64,000 nt of DNA from Tigriopus japonicus. Taxonomy: Eukaryota; Arthropoda; Copepoda; Harpacticoida; Harpacticidae. The notes under the pieces were generated by a model. That model was not told the DNA's origin. It was given only the letters and a program-made list of their open reading frames with translations, and ran no database searches. The stretch covers positions 5,260,899-5,324,898 of the forward strand of contig CM021314.1 in NCBI GenBank assembly GCA_010645155.1. The letters run 5' to 3'. Made by a program: the position numbers and the translations under genes. Shown here piece after piece: positions 1-14,371 of this stretch. Position 1 is the stretch's first letter, and each line of letters begins with the position of its first letter.

Positions 1-469
1 TGTCATCCAACGATAATCAAAACCCTAACCACGCCTATTTTAGTGCTTGCATGGTTGAAAAAGAAGTTATTTCATGTGTCAATTACAAACTAAGCTGAAA
101 CTATTGCACTTAAGGCATTCCTGTCTGAAGTCGCATTTAGATTAAAATGAACAAGATTGCAATTAAAAGACATTTAGAGGTTACATGACCCTTTATGCCA
201 AACAACATCCACGGTTGGTTCTAGTCCGCGCGGCTTTAATGGATTTGCCACAATAACCTCTATAAGTCTACACAAAATGCATTCAAAGCACCTATAATTA
301 CAATACAGTTTGTGTGAAAATTAAAAAAAAGATAGGTTTTCGTTGGAAATTTCTATGGCACCATACTATCATGTGCATGTTTCTTGGGTGTTTTGCAAGT
401 TTTTTATCCTATCTAGTGTGTATGAAATGATATTGAACATTGAAGTTCAAGGAGAAACTTTAGCTTAAT
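1..469. other. Intergenic, no gene seen
   Basis: AT-rich sequence with only short open frames and no recognisable protein or RNA. It ends at the 7-bp target-site duplication GCTTAAT (463-469) of the foldback element that follows. Confidence 0.6.
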
Positions 470-919
470 CAAGAAGCACGGAAATCATGGAGTGGGAGGC
501 TAGCAATGAGAATTATGATTTCCAGTAGAAATAAATCATTTGCGCTGTTCTGCAAATGACACTTGGCTTGCATTGAGAAGAACACGTATTTCAAATTTCA
601 GCCCAATCGAATGCCGGAGTGAAAAGTTATGCCTTCTCAAACTTATGTGCTGAAGAGAGCATAGAATGAATGAACTCGCCCTTTTGTGGTAAAACGATTA
701 ACACAAAAGGGCGAGTTCATTCATTCTCGGTAGGATTTGCACTGAGCTTTGAGAGAGCATAACTTTTGACTCCGACGATCGATTGAGCTAAAAATTGAAG
801 TACGTATTCTTGTCAGCATATACAAGGTCTCATTGGCAGTCGAACGTAATCGAATTGTTCTTAATGGAAATCATAATTCTCAGTGCTAGCCTCCCACTCC
901 ATGATTTCAGTGCTTCTTG
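470..919. mobile_element. Foldback element FB1, copy 1 (intact)
   Basis: A 450-bp near-complete palindrome. It starts CAAGAAGCACGGAAATCATG and ends with the reverse complement, GTGCTTCTTG. The arms (about 220 bp each) match along almost their whole length, and the centre holds a hairpin whose arms share AATGAATGAACTCGCCCTTT. Perfect 7-bp direct repeats GCTTAAT flank it (463-469 and 920-926). It has no coding capacity. Related copies lie at 1104-1444, 26561-26890 and 31508-31958, with a fragment near 16400-16575. The 7-bp TSD and very long inverted repeats recall Galileo-type elements of the P superfamily; that assignment is inference. Confidence 0.9.
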
Positions 920-1103
920 GCTTAATATTTGACGGATATTTTCGGCAAGGAATCCGTAAAAACTTTCATTGAACCAAAAATTATTAGAATTTACACGCTT
1001 TGAACAAGGGTATTCTTTAAAAAATTGTAAAGTATCCAAAAAAGGGAAAAATCTTTAAAAATCCACGCGAAGTCCATCAACAAAACATTATTTGTGCAAA
1101 CAC

Positions 1104-1444
1104 CAAGAAACACTGAATTCAAAAATGATAGTTTTGATTTCTAGTAGGATTAATTTAATTACGTTATTTCGCTAACAACACCCTGCTTGATTGAGTAAAC
1201 CACGTGTTTCAATTTTTTGGTGTGAAAACTAATGCCTTCCTAAATCTAAACCAAGGGCTTGCTCATTCATTCTCGTTAGGATTTGCACTGAACTTGGAGA
1301 AAGCCTAATTTTTGACTTGGTCGTTGAAATTAAAAGACGGATGCTAGTCAACGTAGATAAAATCTCATGGGCAGAAGAACGTAATACATATATTTCAACC
1401 GCTAATCACTTGCCTCCCAGTCTTGAGAAATTCAGTGGTTCTCG
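1104..1444. mobile_element. Foldback element FB1, degraded copy 2
   Basis: Starts CAAGAAACACTGAATTC and ends in CAGTGGTTCTCG, matching both FB1 ends. The right half aligns well with FB1 copies 1 and 4 (ATTCTCGTTAGGATTTGCAC, AGAAGAACGTAAT, GCCTCCCAGTC). The left half is shortened and diverged, and no clean TSD remains. It stops 209 bp upstream of the ARF4 start codon. Confidence 0.75.
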
Positions 1445-2339
<895 letters not shown>

Positions 2340-2771
2340 GATCGGCCTCGATCGTGTTGACCTTTGTGATGATGAAAAAGATGAATTTGTTGACCTCGGA
2401 ATGACTGAGACCCATGAATTGAGATGATCCGGCCCTTGTCCCACCACACCCGACTTCTTTTCATTCTTTGACACCTCCGGTGATCCCGTGTGTCCCAAAT
2501 CGGAGTGAGTGTGATTACAATTTAAAGTGGATGGACCACCAACACCACCTACAAATCATTTCTATTGTTATGCCAGTGATGATTAAGCCTCGTTTCTAAA
2601 TTATTGTACCGTGACACGCCCCCACCCCAGTGAGATAAACCGACGTGGTGGGCTCGGCTCTAGATAGTATTTTTCAGACTTTTAGGGTAACGCAAAATAT
2701 ACGGTTTTCCACAATTTTCCTAATGCGGTGGTTTTATTGGATAAAAAAACGAACGAATTTGACTTCTAGTT
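2340..2771. other. Convergent intergenic region, ARF4 and TTC14 3' ends
   Basis: About 430 bp separate the two stop codons, so the 3' UTRs are short or overlap. A minus-strand polyadenylation signal lies at 2733-2738; I see no canonical AATAAA for ARF4. Open frames here on both strands are shadows. Confidence 0.6.
2733..2738 (-). terminator. TTC14 polyadenylation signal
   Basis: TTTATT on the + strand reads AATAAA on the gene strand, about 34 bp past the TTC14 stop codon. This implies a very short 3' UTR. Confidence 0.6.
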
Positions 2772-5700
2772 TTATCGCCTGGTCGTGGGCGTTTTAGGAA
2801 AAGACTTGCTCATCTTTTCCTTGCGTTCCCGTTTGGCTTGGCTCAAATAGTCTTCGATCTCTTCGAAGGTGTTCTTCCCGGGAATGATCTCTTTCGCGGG
2901 CAAATTGACAACCGAAGAGACTGAATTCAAGACATTATCCATATAATCGTAGTCGGTTTTCCATTGGCTACAACCCGCCTGAGGCACATCTTCATGCTGA
3001 CTAGAAAATGATCGATCTTCCTTGCGAGATCGTCTTCGTTCACGACTTCGGGATCGGGTTCGATCTCTTCTCCGTCGAGATCGCGATCGTTCCCGATTTG
3101 AGTGATGTTCCGAAAATCGACTCGGCGAGTCCCCAAATCGTCGTCGACTTCGAGCTTGGTCGACAATGGCTTGGGGACTTAATCGAGACATATCACCCAA
3201 GGGAGAGGGCGAATCCGCTGAAGGCATCGAAGGCGAGCGGCTTTGGGCGTATTGCTGGGCAGCCAAGAGCAAAGCGGCCTTCTCTTTCTCGATGATTTCC
3301 CTCTCGAGTTGAATATTGAGAGTTTCGGAACGGAGATCGGAGAGCGAGTCGTCCTTCCGACCATACGGACGATGATGTCTTGAATGCTCTGGCTGGTAAT
3401 GGCGACTGTGGTCTTTTGGAGGTGGACTTGGTTCCACGTGGCGCACTACTCGACGTTCCACAACTGGAGATCGCTCCCTTGGATGACGATGTTCCGTTTC
3501 TCTGGCATGTACCTCTGGATAACGAAAATAAAGTGGATGTGATTATTTGAAGATATGTGATCGTGACATCTGAAATTTGCTCGATTGCTCACGAAGACAA
3601 CGATCGAGTCACTCACGAGGAAAAAATGACTTAGCTTGGCGTATTTTAGAAACTCTTGACACGATCTAACTTACGAAGTGATGGGGTTTGAACGGAATTC
3701 GAATATTTATGGGATTCACGACGGCTGGAAAGTTCATCCCTTGCCTCATATTTTGAGCCCCTTGAATCCTCTCGTTTGTCCACGGTTCTACTCACGGCAG
3801 TTCTTTCTAATTGAATTCTAATCTCTTGTTCACGTTTTTTTCCAATCCAAGTCTGATCAGGTAACACTAAACGGAAAATTAAATTACAAGAGTGGCTCCT
3901 TTTTAAATTTTACTACCATCCTGCTATTTTTACCTGAGCTAGTCCGAGGCTTTGTGGAATAGTTTGAAGGTGTCCCAGGCACATCGAAAGCAGCTTTCAC
4001 CCCCGGAGAAGCAGCTCGCTTTCGATCAAACGTCGGAACCGCAGGCTCGGAACGGCTCATTGGGTCCGTTTTCGGTTTGTCTTCGGTAAGAAACGTGTTC
4101 AATCTGTCGGCGATATCTTCACCATCGTGGTCCTCTCCGAGCAAAGCTCGAGCTTGACTCTTGATCCTTTCAGCAATGCTGTTCTGTTCCGGACTTGGAG
4201 TCCTTTTGACATTTTTCCCACGGTGAGTTCTCTCTCGAGACGCGGAACGATCATGGCGAGTGGATTTCTTATTCTTGCTGGATCTGGAGGATGACTTGCC
4301 ACGGGATGGAGGAGATTCTGTTCCTCTGCGATCGTTTTGAGAGCTCCTTCGTCTGCTTTGAGAGTGGTCGGGGGATGGAGATCTTTTCCGGCGATGTCGT
4401 TCCAGACTTCGATCTCGATTCCGGCTCTTTGAACGCTTTCGCGATCTCTTCTCGCGTGAAGAACTTCTTTTTCTTCGTCTCTCTTTGGATCTGGAACGTT
4501 TTCGAGATGATTTGTCTCGGGAACGGCTTCGTCGATCTTGACTCTCATTGGTCATTGTCTTGCTTAAGAACGCTTGAACCCGTTTTTCATAATCCTTATC
4601 CAAGGCAGAGGGAGCTGAGACTTGCATCATTCCCGGAGGAGGGACGTTGAAGTTCATAGTCGAAAGCATTGCGGTAGAGTTTGAAGGAGTTGGGAAACCA
4701 TGAGCTGCCATGGACGGAACGGGAATGGCAGGAGGTGGAATAGCCATTGGATGTATTCCTCGAGCAGGGGAAAGAGATCCGGAACACGACCGATTCCTTC
4801 GATTAGAATCACGAATGAGACCCAAACTTGGTGGAAGTTGCAGGTCCAGATCATCCGTGGATGCCACATTCGGAACATCAGTAGGGGCCTGCCGAGATGT
4901 TGCTTTCGAACTTAGATACACGATCGAATCCATGGCTTCTTTGTGATCCGGCACAAACTTGAGAATCTTATCATACGATTCCAGGGCCTTTGGAATGTCT
5001 CCGGATTCTTCAGAATTCCTACCTAAAGCCACCAGAGTTTCGGCAATGTACTTGGTAGCGTTTTTGTGCGTGGGATTCACTTCCAGAGCTTCTTCAAAAT
5101 CTTGCACAGCTCGATCTAGACTCCCATTGTTGGCATACAAAGCTCCTCGAGCCACCAATCCTTCCACATTTTTGGCATCGATCTTAAGCGCCTGATTGAG
5201 ACATTGAAAGGCTTCGATATTATTTCCAGCCTTGAAATGGCGGATCCCCGAGGCTACGTGGTTAAAGGCCCAATTCGAATTCTGTTTTTTCCTGATTCCC
5301 GTAGCCAATTCTCCTTCCTGAATAACCCTATTTAAAGTTGGGCACAATGAACCTCCAGTAATGGGCAATCCCAAAGCTCCAGCCATTTCGTTGACCGAGC
5401 TCGGGTTCAAAAATGCACTCGACTTCTTCAATGCTTGGTCATATTGTCCGGGTTCCGGCGGGTTAAGAATCTCAGGAGGCACTTCGTTCGCATTGATTCG
5501 ACCTAATCGAACCTGGGCTCGATAGATAGGATTGAGGGAGCTTTCCATCATGCTCACCAGAACCCGTTTACTATCGGGACTGGCTTCAACCACCGCCACG
5601 ACCATCATATCCCCTACGGCATACGGTTTCTCTCGGTCATCCAAAGGTAACGCCTCCTTCATGGGGCATATACTCTTCAGGGCCAAATCCCCAATGAAGG

Positions 5701-6136
5701 GCGGCTTATCTTTGGCCTTCGGATGGAATCCCAACAAAGCCAAAAGCAATCCTGATGGATTGCGATACGAGACTCGGGCAAACATTGGGTCGCCGGAAGC
5801 TAATCGCTCAAAAAAGTGGGCTTCCCGGCCTTCAAGGTTGGGTTGGGGACTGAATGTTTCTAGAGAATCCGAGATAGGAAAAGCTGTGTGATTCAATGGA
5901 TTCACAGGTAAGGCTGGAGGGCGTTTGAAGAGGCGTGGAGCCGTGTCCACGATGAATCGTTGTAGAGCTAAGCGATGACCTCGATCTTCAAGGCGAAAAG
6001 ATCGAGATCGGGCCATGTATTCTTCATAAGAAACATCGGTCAAGTCCAAGGCCAATCCTGACGAGCTTTGTTGCAAGGATTGGGCCAAAGGTTGACCGTG
6101 ATAACTCAAAGTTCGTTTCAAGATTTTTGGATCCAT
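2772..6136 (-). CDS. TTC14: Tetratricopeptide repeat protein 14 homologue
   Basis: Three exons, 6136-3934, 3866-3675 and 3514-2772, join with phase-1 introns (67 and 160 bp) to about 1045 residues, longer than the roughly 770 of human TTC14. Residues about 115-200 form the S1-like RNA-binding domain (MFARVSYRN... through VLVSMMESSL). About 290-405 hold TPR repeats (the blocks around EAFQCLNQALKID and RAVQDFEEALEVNP). After about 525 comes a long arginine/serine-rich tail, continued in exons 2 and 3. The conserved stretch RKKQNSNWAFNHVASGIRHF before the TPRs is diagnostic for TTC14. An RNA-processing role is likely from the S1 plus RS composition, but family function is poorly defined. The extra length lies in the low-complexity tail. 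The start is the first ATG, with no upstream exon needed. Confidence 0.93.
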
Positions 6137-6536
6137 GGTGAGTTAGGAATCTAGGAATAGGAGGTGTCGTCGAAGATTTTTGAGAACCATCAAGTCAAGG
6201 GGGAGTCAATAAAGGGCTGATCTTCATGTCCAAATGCATACACCCGATTGCGATGGATAGAACTAGGTGGAACGGGAGATAAGCTGGGTTTAATTTTGAG
6301 AGGTTGGAACAGTATTTGGTTTGTTTACAACATGTTTGGAGTTGCTCAGTGTCTCATAAATTAATGGATAGAAAAACGCCAGTCACACGTACAGAAGCTC
6401 ATGTGAGCTTCTTTAGTCACACGCAAAATACATTTAGTTGAAGTTATTGTTTTGCTTAATTTACTTTCAATGGAACAAATTGTTTTCTTTTTCCGAACTA
6501 CTATTTTGCCCGCGATTGAAATGAAATAATCTAAAG
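6137..6536. other. TTC14 upstream region
   Basis: Contains the TTC14 5' UTR/promoter, which cannot be delimited. No gene is seen. It ends with the 8-bp direct repeat ATCTAAAG (6529-6536) of the next element. Confidence 0.5.
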
Positions 6537-6788
6537 CAGGGGTCGGCAGCCACTTTTTGGTCAAGGCCCACAAATTTGATTACATGTTGTTGTCAGGGGC
6601 CCACCAAACATACGTTGGTAGGTTCAGGGGCCCACAAATTAACGATCAAAGAGCTTTGGGTCTATGAGTACAATACTATAGTTGTCTCGCTGGCCCACTA
6701 TATTGGACTCTTCCCATAGCTTCTGGGCTGACCAAAGACCACCCTTGGTCCCAAATGTGGGCCACGGCCCACCGGTTGCCGACCCCTT
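6537..6788. mobile_element. hAT MITE (CAGGGGTCGGCA ends)
   Basis: A 252-bp non-coding element with terminal inverted repeats CAGGGGTCGGCAGCC and GGTTGCCGACCCCTT. These ends closely match the well-known hAT (Charlie/Blackjack-like) terminal consensus. Flanks are ATCTAAAG and ATCTAAGC, an imperfect 8-bp duplication as expected for hAT. The interior is rich in GGCCCAC motifs in both orientations. Confidence 0.88.
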
Positions 6789-9244
6789 ATCTAAGCAATG
6801 TCAATGAAGATCCGATTAAAATTGAGACAAAATGTCAATAATTTCTTATGTTTTCAGGATTTATTTTGTGCCTTAGTGTTCCGACGAGTTTCAGTGGTTC
6901 ACTAGTGGACTGTATAAAAATGATCTTTCACTCACTATCAGGTTTTTTATTTCTGCATTTTTCTTCCCGAGTAATCGTCTTCCAAAAACGTTCTTAGAAC
7001 AATGGAACAGTGTAATCCAGGTTTATAGCCGCTTTTTTAAATGTTGCGCTTGGGCCTCGCTCCCAGTTTTTTCCGCTTGTGGTAGCTTGGAAAAAATGCG
7101 AGTGGTTCAGTTAAAAAGTGATTAATCAGACTTGTGTTAAACCTATTGTCAAAATGAGAACAAAATTGACTAGGGTAGAGACATATGTAAGTCATCAAAC
7201 AACCGATCTCAAAATTGGTTGATGAAATGTTGAGTATTTTGGGATCTAAAACAAGCCAATGTTATAACTGATTGGGTCCGACTGTACACTCGAAAATTGT
7301 GCAACAAATCATTGACTTGAAGAATAGGCATGCCATATTTTTGTCAATTTGAAAGTACTCCACACCCAGTTTTGGTCATTTTTAGCAGGAGTTGGCCTTT
7401 GATGTTACCAATACAATACTACGTGATATATATCTCATGTCTCGTAAGATCCAGCTTTTTAGCTTTCTGATACTTAGAAGTCGAGAGGCATGATTCTGAG
7501 GTTCGACTGGACATATTAGCATCAAGCAGTTGCGAGCCAGGTGTATGCACACACATACATTTATGATTTCAATTTTCCTGATCGCGAAGAACAAGAGATG
7601 GTCGCTTCTCAATAAGGGAGCTCAGAAAGTGCGTCTGCAGGGTGTGCCATATTAAAATGAACAAAGAAAATGAAAATGGCCTAAAATATATCAATGGAAT
7701 CATTCTGCATAGGTGCCTTCCATCTGTCCATATAGTTGTCAATATTGCAATAAAGGCACTAAGATTGGCTTTTATTATCATATGTCAAAGGTTGAAAATA
7801 AATGGCAAAAAAAACCGAAGCCTTCAAAGACCTACAAACAGTGTATGGAAACATTCAAAATGACTAATACAATAGCTGGAAATCTCAAAATAGCAAATGA
7901 AATGACATGAACTTGTATATTTCGAATTTGAGGGTAAAGCAATACTGATGTCATTTGTATTTGTCCATTTTTTCCCAATATGGCTTTTTGGGTTCAAATC
8001 TTTGATTTCATTTTTCTCATCTTATAAAAAATGACTGAAAACTGCATATAGCAACTTAAAATCTGAACCTTACTATTTTCTCTGTCATGGAAGCCATGAC
8101 AATTGAAAGTGGATAAAGATTGAGATCCCAAGAAGTAGGGAGCAACATTTACTGCAAATCAATAATGTTAAAATAATCTTGCCCCCAATAAGACACATTT
8201 CGAAAGTGAGAAAGGATTAAAAAGAGGCATATGCTTGCTTCTACTAGGTGAATTTCATTGACAAGATGTTTCTAAGAAAAATACATTTTACTTGAATATA
8301 CCTTCCTAAGCCAGTTTTCAAGTGGTACACCCTGTAGATGACCTTGTTCATGATGGCAGTGAAGTTAGCCCAAACCTCCACCCTCTAAAATTACCACTCA
8401 TCCCTGTTTTTAGAGGTCAATGATTGACGACAAAAGGGTGAAATTTTTAGACTTAGATGTGATGTTCTTCAGCTGTACGTCTTTTTTTTGCATAAAATAT
8501 CTGACAAAATAGGTTTGCGAATGGATGCATTTTCAATTATGATATTCTCTTTACATGAGTCGTGTAGAAAATGTGGAGGATGTTCATGGAACCTTTGAAA
8601 CATTGTTAAGTACCTGAACACTTTCTAAACTTTCAAAAAAGTAGTCAATGGGTTCGTGCGTCCTCAACATCAGACGTTTTGTTTCATGACATTTTGCGGA
8701 TTTCAAGAATCCGCAAAAGTAAATGAAAAAAAGTACTTATGATCAGTGTGCATTTGTTTGAACAATAGGAATTTTTAGTGCACATTGTTGAAAACAATCA
8801 TTCACCTTGCCAATCTCCTGATTGAAAACCATCCTTCAATTTTTCCTTCATATTTATGGATTGCCTTACCAAACAATTTTGATCACAGTTTAAAAGAGAA
8901 ATTGAACTTAAGGAATTGCCAATGTAAAGTGTAAGTTTGAAATTTAATCTCTTAAATACCGCCAATTTTTATCAATTTTTAAGATCTTCTTTCTTTTTGA
9001 ACTACCTCGCGGCTATGAGGTCGTCCCAGCCAGGATCAATTGTAGGGTGCATACACGTTGGATGGCTATGAATTCGGCATCGGCAAGTTAGAAATAATTA
9101 GGAAATATTTTGATGTCTCAAATACTTTTAGTGATATGAAGTTAGAAGGAATCATTCAATTTTTGGAATTTTGCAAGGGATGAACAATGAGACGAGCCAA
9201 GACTTAGAAAGCAGCCAAACATTTAATCAACAAGGAAGCAATAA
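6789..9244. other. Intergenic, no gene recognised
   Basis: About 2.4 kb of AT-rich sequence with short random frames only. No domain, tRNA, clear repeat pair or low-complexity array was seen. Two uncharacterised frames of 60-76 codons near 7382-7910 have no recognisable content. Confidence 0.5.
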
Positions 9245-9251
9245 GACTAGA

Positions 9252-10475
9252 CAAGGAGGACGGTATTACGTGGAGTGGGATCAAGCGTCGGCGCGTTACT
9301 GCGTTGGTGTGAATTTTCCTGCGTGATGGCCTGGAGTTAATGAAACAATCCAATATAATTCGGATTAATGTCGTTTTATTGACACAAGTCATAAATCCAT
9401 TATACATATATCCATTTTTTTTAATACGCCATGACATGACCAAGAGTCGCAATAAACAATCATAAAGCAAAAGTCCACAAGGATTCAATAAGCAATCATT
9501 TGATGTCCAATGAACCCTGATCAAAATTTCAGCTGATTCCACAAAATAAGCGCCTCTTGCGGTCAGATTGAGACATAGTTGCCAGCTAGCAAGTGTGTTT
9601 TAATGCCACTCATTGGCAAACCGTTAGAGATTTTCTTGACATCAACATTTCTCCGAAATGTTAGAGTTTAATATCATAATGCCATTGCAAAGAAATGTAA
9701 CCATCTAAGGAAAAACCTATTTCTCCACAGTTTCGCCAAAAGTGGCATTAGAACCCACTCTCTTTGTTGGCAACTATGTCTCAATCTGACCGCAAGAGGC
9801 GCTTATTTTGTGGAATCAGCTGCTATTTTGATCAAGGTTAATTGATGTCTCTCTAAGAGTTCAAAGTGTGTTGTTTCATTGTGTTAAGTCAAATATCTTC
9901 AAACTCCTGATCTACTGACTCACTTTGTGATAGTGATTGTCCACCTTTTGTTGAAAGCAACATGATTTTTATCATTGGGATTGTCTAAGGTCATTTTTCT
10001 TTTTGTAGAATGCTAAGAAATCTTCTTAGTATCTTTTTTCAACATTTTACAGTCTTCTTTTGTCTTTAGAACCCCAATTTAGTGCTAAAAACAAAGACAG
10101 AGAAGAACATTTATCTCATTGTACAAAGGGAAGAATGTCCTAGAACTATCCTAATGATAAAAACAATATTGCTTCCAACAGAAGATGGACAATCACTATC
10201 ACAAATCAAGTCAGTAGATCAGAAGTTTGAAGATATTTAACTTAACAAAATGAAACAACACAGTTTGAATTCTTTGAGAGACATCAATAGGGCATCAAAT
10301 GATTGCTCATTGAATCCTTGTGGACTTTTGTTTTATGACTTATGTCAATAAAACGACATTAATCCGAATTATATTGGATTGTTTCATTAACTCCAGGCCA
10401 TCACGCAAGAAAATCAACACCAACGCAGTAACGCGCCCTCGCTCAATCCCACTCCAAGTAATACCGTCCTCCTTG
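9252..10475. mobile_element. Foldback element FB2, copy 1 (1.2 kb)
   Basis: Ends are CAAGGAGGACGGTATTA and its reverse complement (TAATACCGTCCTCCTTG). Perfect 7-bp direct repeats GACTAGA flank it (9245-9251 and 10476-10482). Matching arms can be followed inward on both sides: GGCGCGTTACTGCGTTGGTG; the block around GTCCACAAGGATTCAAT; a nested palindrome (9535-9590 against 9768-9824, CAAGAGGCGCTTATTTTGTG); and GGACAATCACTATC near 10190. The centre is near 10050. It has no transposase. A second, truncated copy is at 56221-57844. Confidence 0.88.
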
Positions 10476-10507
10476 GACTAGAGAACATGTATCCGGTCAT
10501 CACCTGT

Positions 10508-12199
10508 TAGTGATGGGGGGCAAACAAGAGATTGGGCAAGCTGTACTGGCACAGTGATTGGGCTTGCCGAAGCTTGGCATAGCTTGGGTGTCTGTACAAG
10601 TACTTTTTCCAGCTAACAGGTTTGCCAAATTTGCTATGAACAAAGAATAAACTTGCCATCCGAATTTCACTAAACCAGGCTGATTCAGCTAAATGGGGCC
10701 CATACCTTTGAAATGATGTATTTTCAAGAAAATTACACACTTCAATTCTCTCACATGGGGAAATGCAAAAGATTTCGAAAAAACTGAAAAAAGATTTGGC
10801 ATCTTACTTTTTTGTGCCGGCAGCTCTGAGTAAACGAGCTTGTTCTGGAAGTGTGACTTCTAAATCTCGGTCTTAATTAGCCTCAAAAGTGCATTCATGT
10901 GTGGCCTAGAACCGAAACTAAAAAAAATCATGGTTTTGCAAATGTTATCCAAATTGATATATTTTTTTGATCACTTCCACTCACTGTTTATTGCTAAATT
11001 ATTAAGGTCAAATGATCATTGAAAATGCAACTTGACATTTTTTTCTTCTAAGTCACACTGCAAGTATCGTAACTCTTCTAAGAGCATCTGCGGCAACTGC
11101 ATCTTCCAATGTTCCTTGAGCTTGCCAAGTGTATTGGGCCTCGGCCTCGTGACGTCATGTGATGACGTGGACAGCCGGTCACGTGACCTCAACAGAAAAA
11201 GTAGGACATTGTTCTGAATTAAATACTATGATTTCTGACAAAAACTGCCTTATCTCACTCAATTGCGTTATTCAAGGCTTAATGACTTAGTTAAAAAGTA
11301 CCAATGTGGTTTGGTGAATTTAGTTGATGTTTCAGTGTCAGTTTTCTTTTTTTTTGTTGTTGAAGAGACATTCTGTTTAAGCCTAAGTTGCTACATTGTT
11401 AGCAACAATTCAAACCTGAAGAAATTGTTTCTTGACAGTCTTTGCATGGTAGTTGGAAGGCAATGGGGTAAAACATTAACATGTTCTTTTATTCATTCAA
11501 CCCTTTTTACTTCTTTTTACGTTCACATTAAGCCTTAAGACCCCAATTGCTGAACTAGAACCGTTTTAAGTGTAAATCATGGCATTGAATTCAGGAGAAT
11601 GTCCTACTTTTTTACAACCAGGTGACTTGAGAAAACTCTGATTCAAGAAGCTGCTTTTTGTGGATTAGGTTTGGGTTTTTGCAATATTTTGGATGTGTAA
11701 ATTATTCTAGGCTTGTCTGTAAGATGCTCACAACAAATGAAGTTATTTTCTTGCAAAATAATTCATTTATACACACTTAGCTTTTACACTTGGGGGCGGG
11801 AATTGGTCACCCTCTGATGGTACTTTAGTGAAGAATTTCAAAACAAAAGGAGGCCGAGACCCTATAAGGGAAGCTCAGTAAACATCAGCTGGGCCTGTTT
11901 TTTTGCCCCGTAGCACCGTCGTGGCCTCTGGTGTCTCATTGCTTTACTAAAATTCTACGATCGCATCTCATTCTCGACCGTTTGTTGCGGAGCAACTGAC
12001 CGTTTGAAATATTTGATCGAGCGCAGAACAGGAAAGAACAGAATCACCAGAAAAGGGCGGCGCAATACTACGGAGCACAAAATCAACAACCTTTTTCTCA
12101 CTGTGCTTATCCAATTGGTTTATTGCCCAAGTAATGCTTGTAAACAACTTGTGCTTGGGTGTCTGTGATGACTCATTACTTGCCCAAGTCACATCACTA
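10508..12199 (-). mobile_element. Composite hAT-like element, copy 1
   Basis: Terminal TAGTGATG (10508) and CATCACTA (12192-12199), flanked by TCACCTGT and TCACTGGT (6 of 8 identical). 10508-11137 is homologous, in reverse, to 16578-17277. The element's opposite terminus (CTTGCCCAAGTCACATCACTA) is displaced to about 12118-12199 by roughly 1 kb of inserted DNA. No transposase frame is visible; frames such as 10507-10740 are non-coding by-products also seen in the other copy. Confidence 0.75.
11137..11863. repeat. Insertion with short inverted ends inside hAT copy 1
   Basis: GGGCCTCGGCCTC at 11137-11149 is mirrored by GAGGCCGAGACCC near 11851-11863. Inside, about 40 bp near 11180-11220 (core AAAAAGTAGGACATT) recurs inverted near 11590-11632 (AATGTCCTACTTTTTT). 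The segment also holds the palindromes TGACGTCA (about 11148) and GGTCACGTGACC (about 11178). Its class is not recognised, and the right boundary is uncertain because host hAT sequence resumes only near 12118. Confidence 0.45.
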
Positions 12200-12207
12200 T
12201 CACTGGT

Positions 12208-14371
<2,164 letters not shown>

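Noticed and set aside
3867..3933. TTC14 exon 1 frame ending in KFKKEPLL
   Set aside because: Read-through past the CAG|GTAAAA donor; splicing to 3866 keeps the RS tail and reaches the longer C-terminus.
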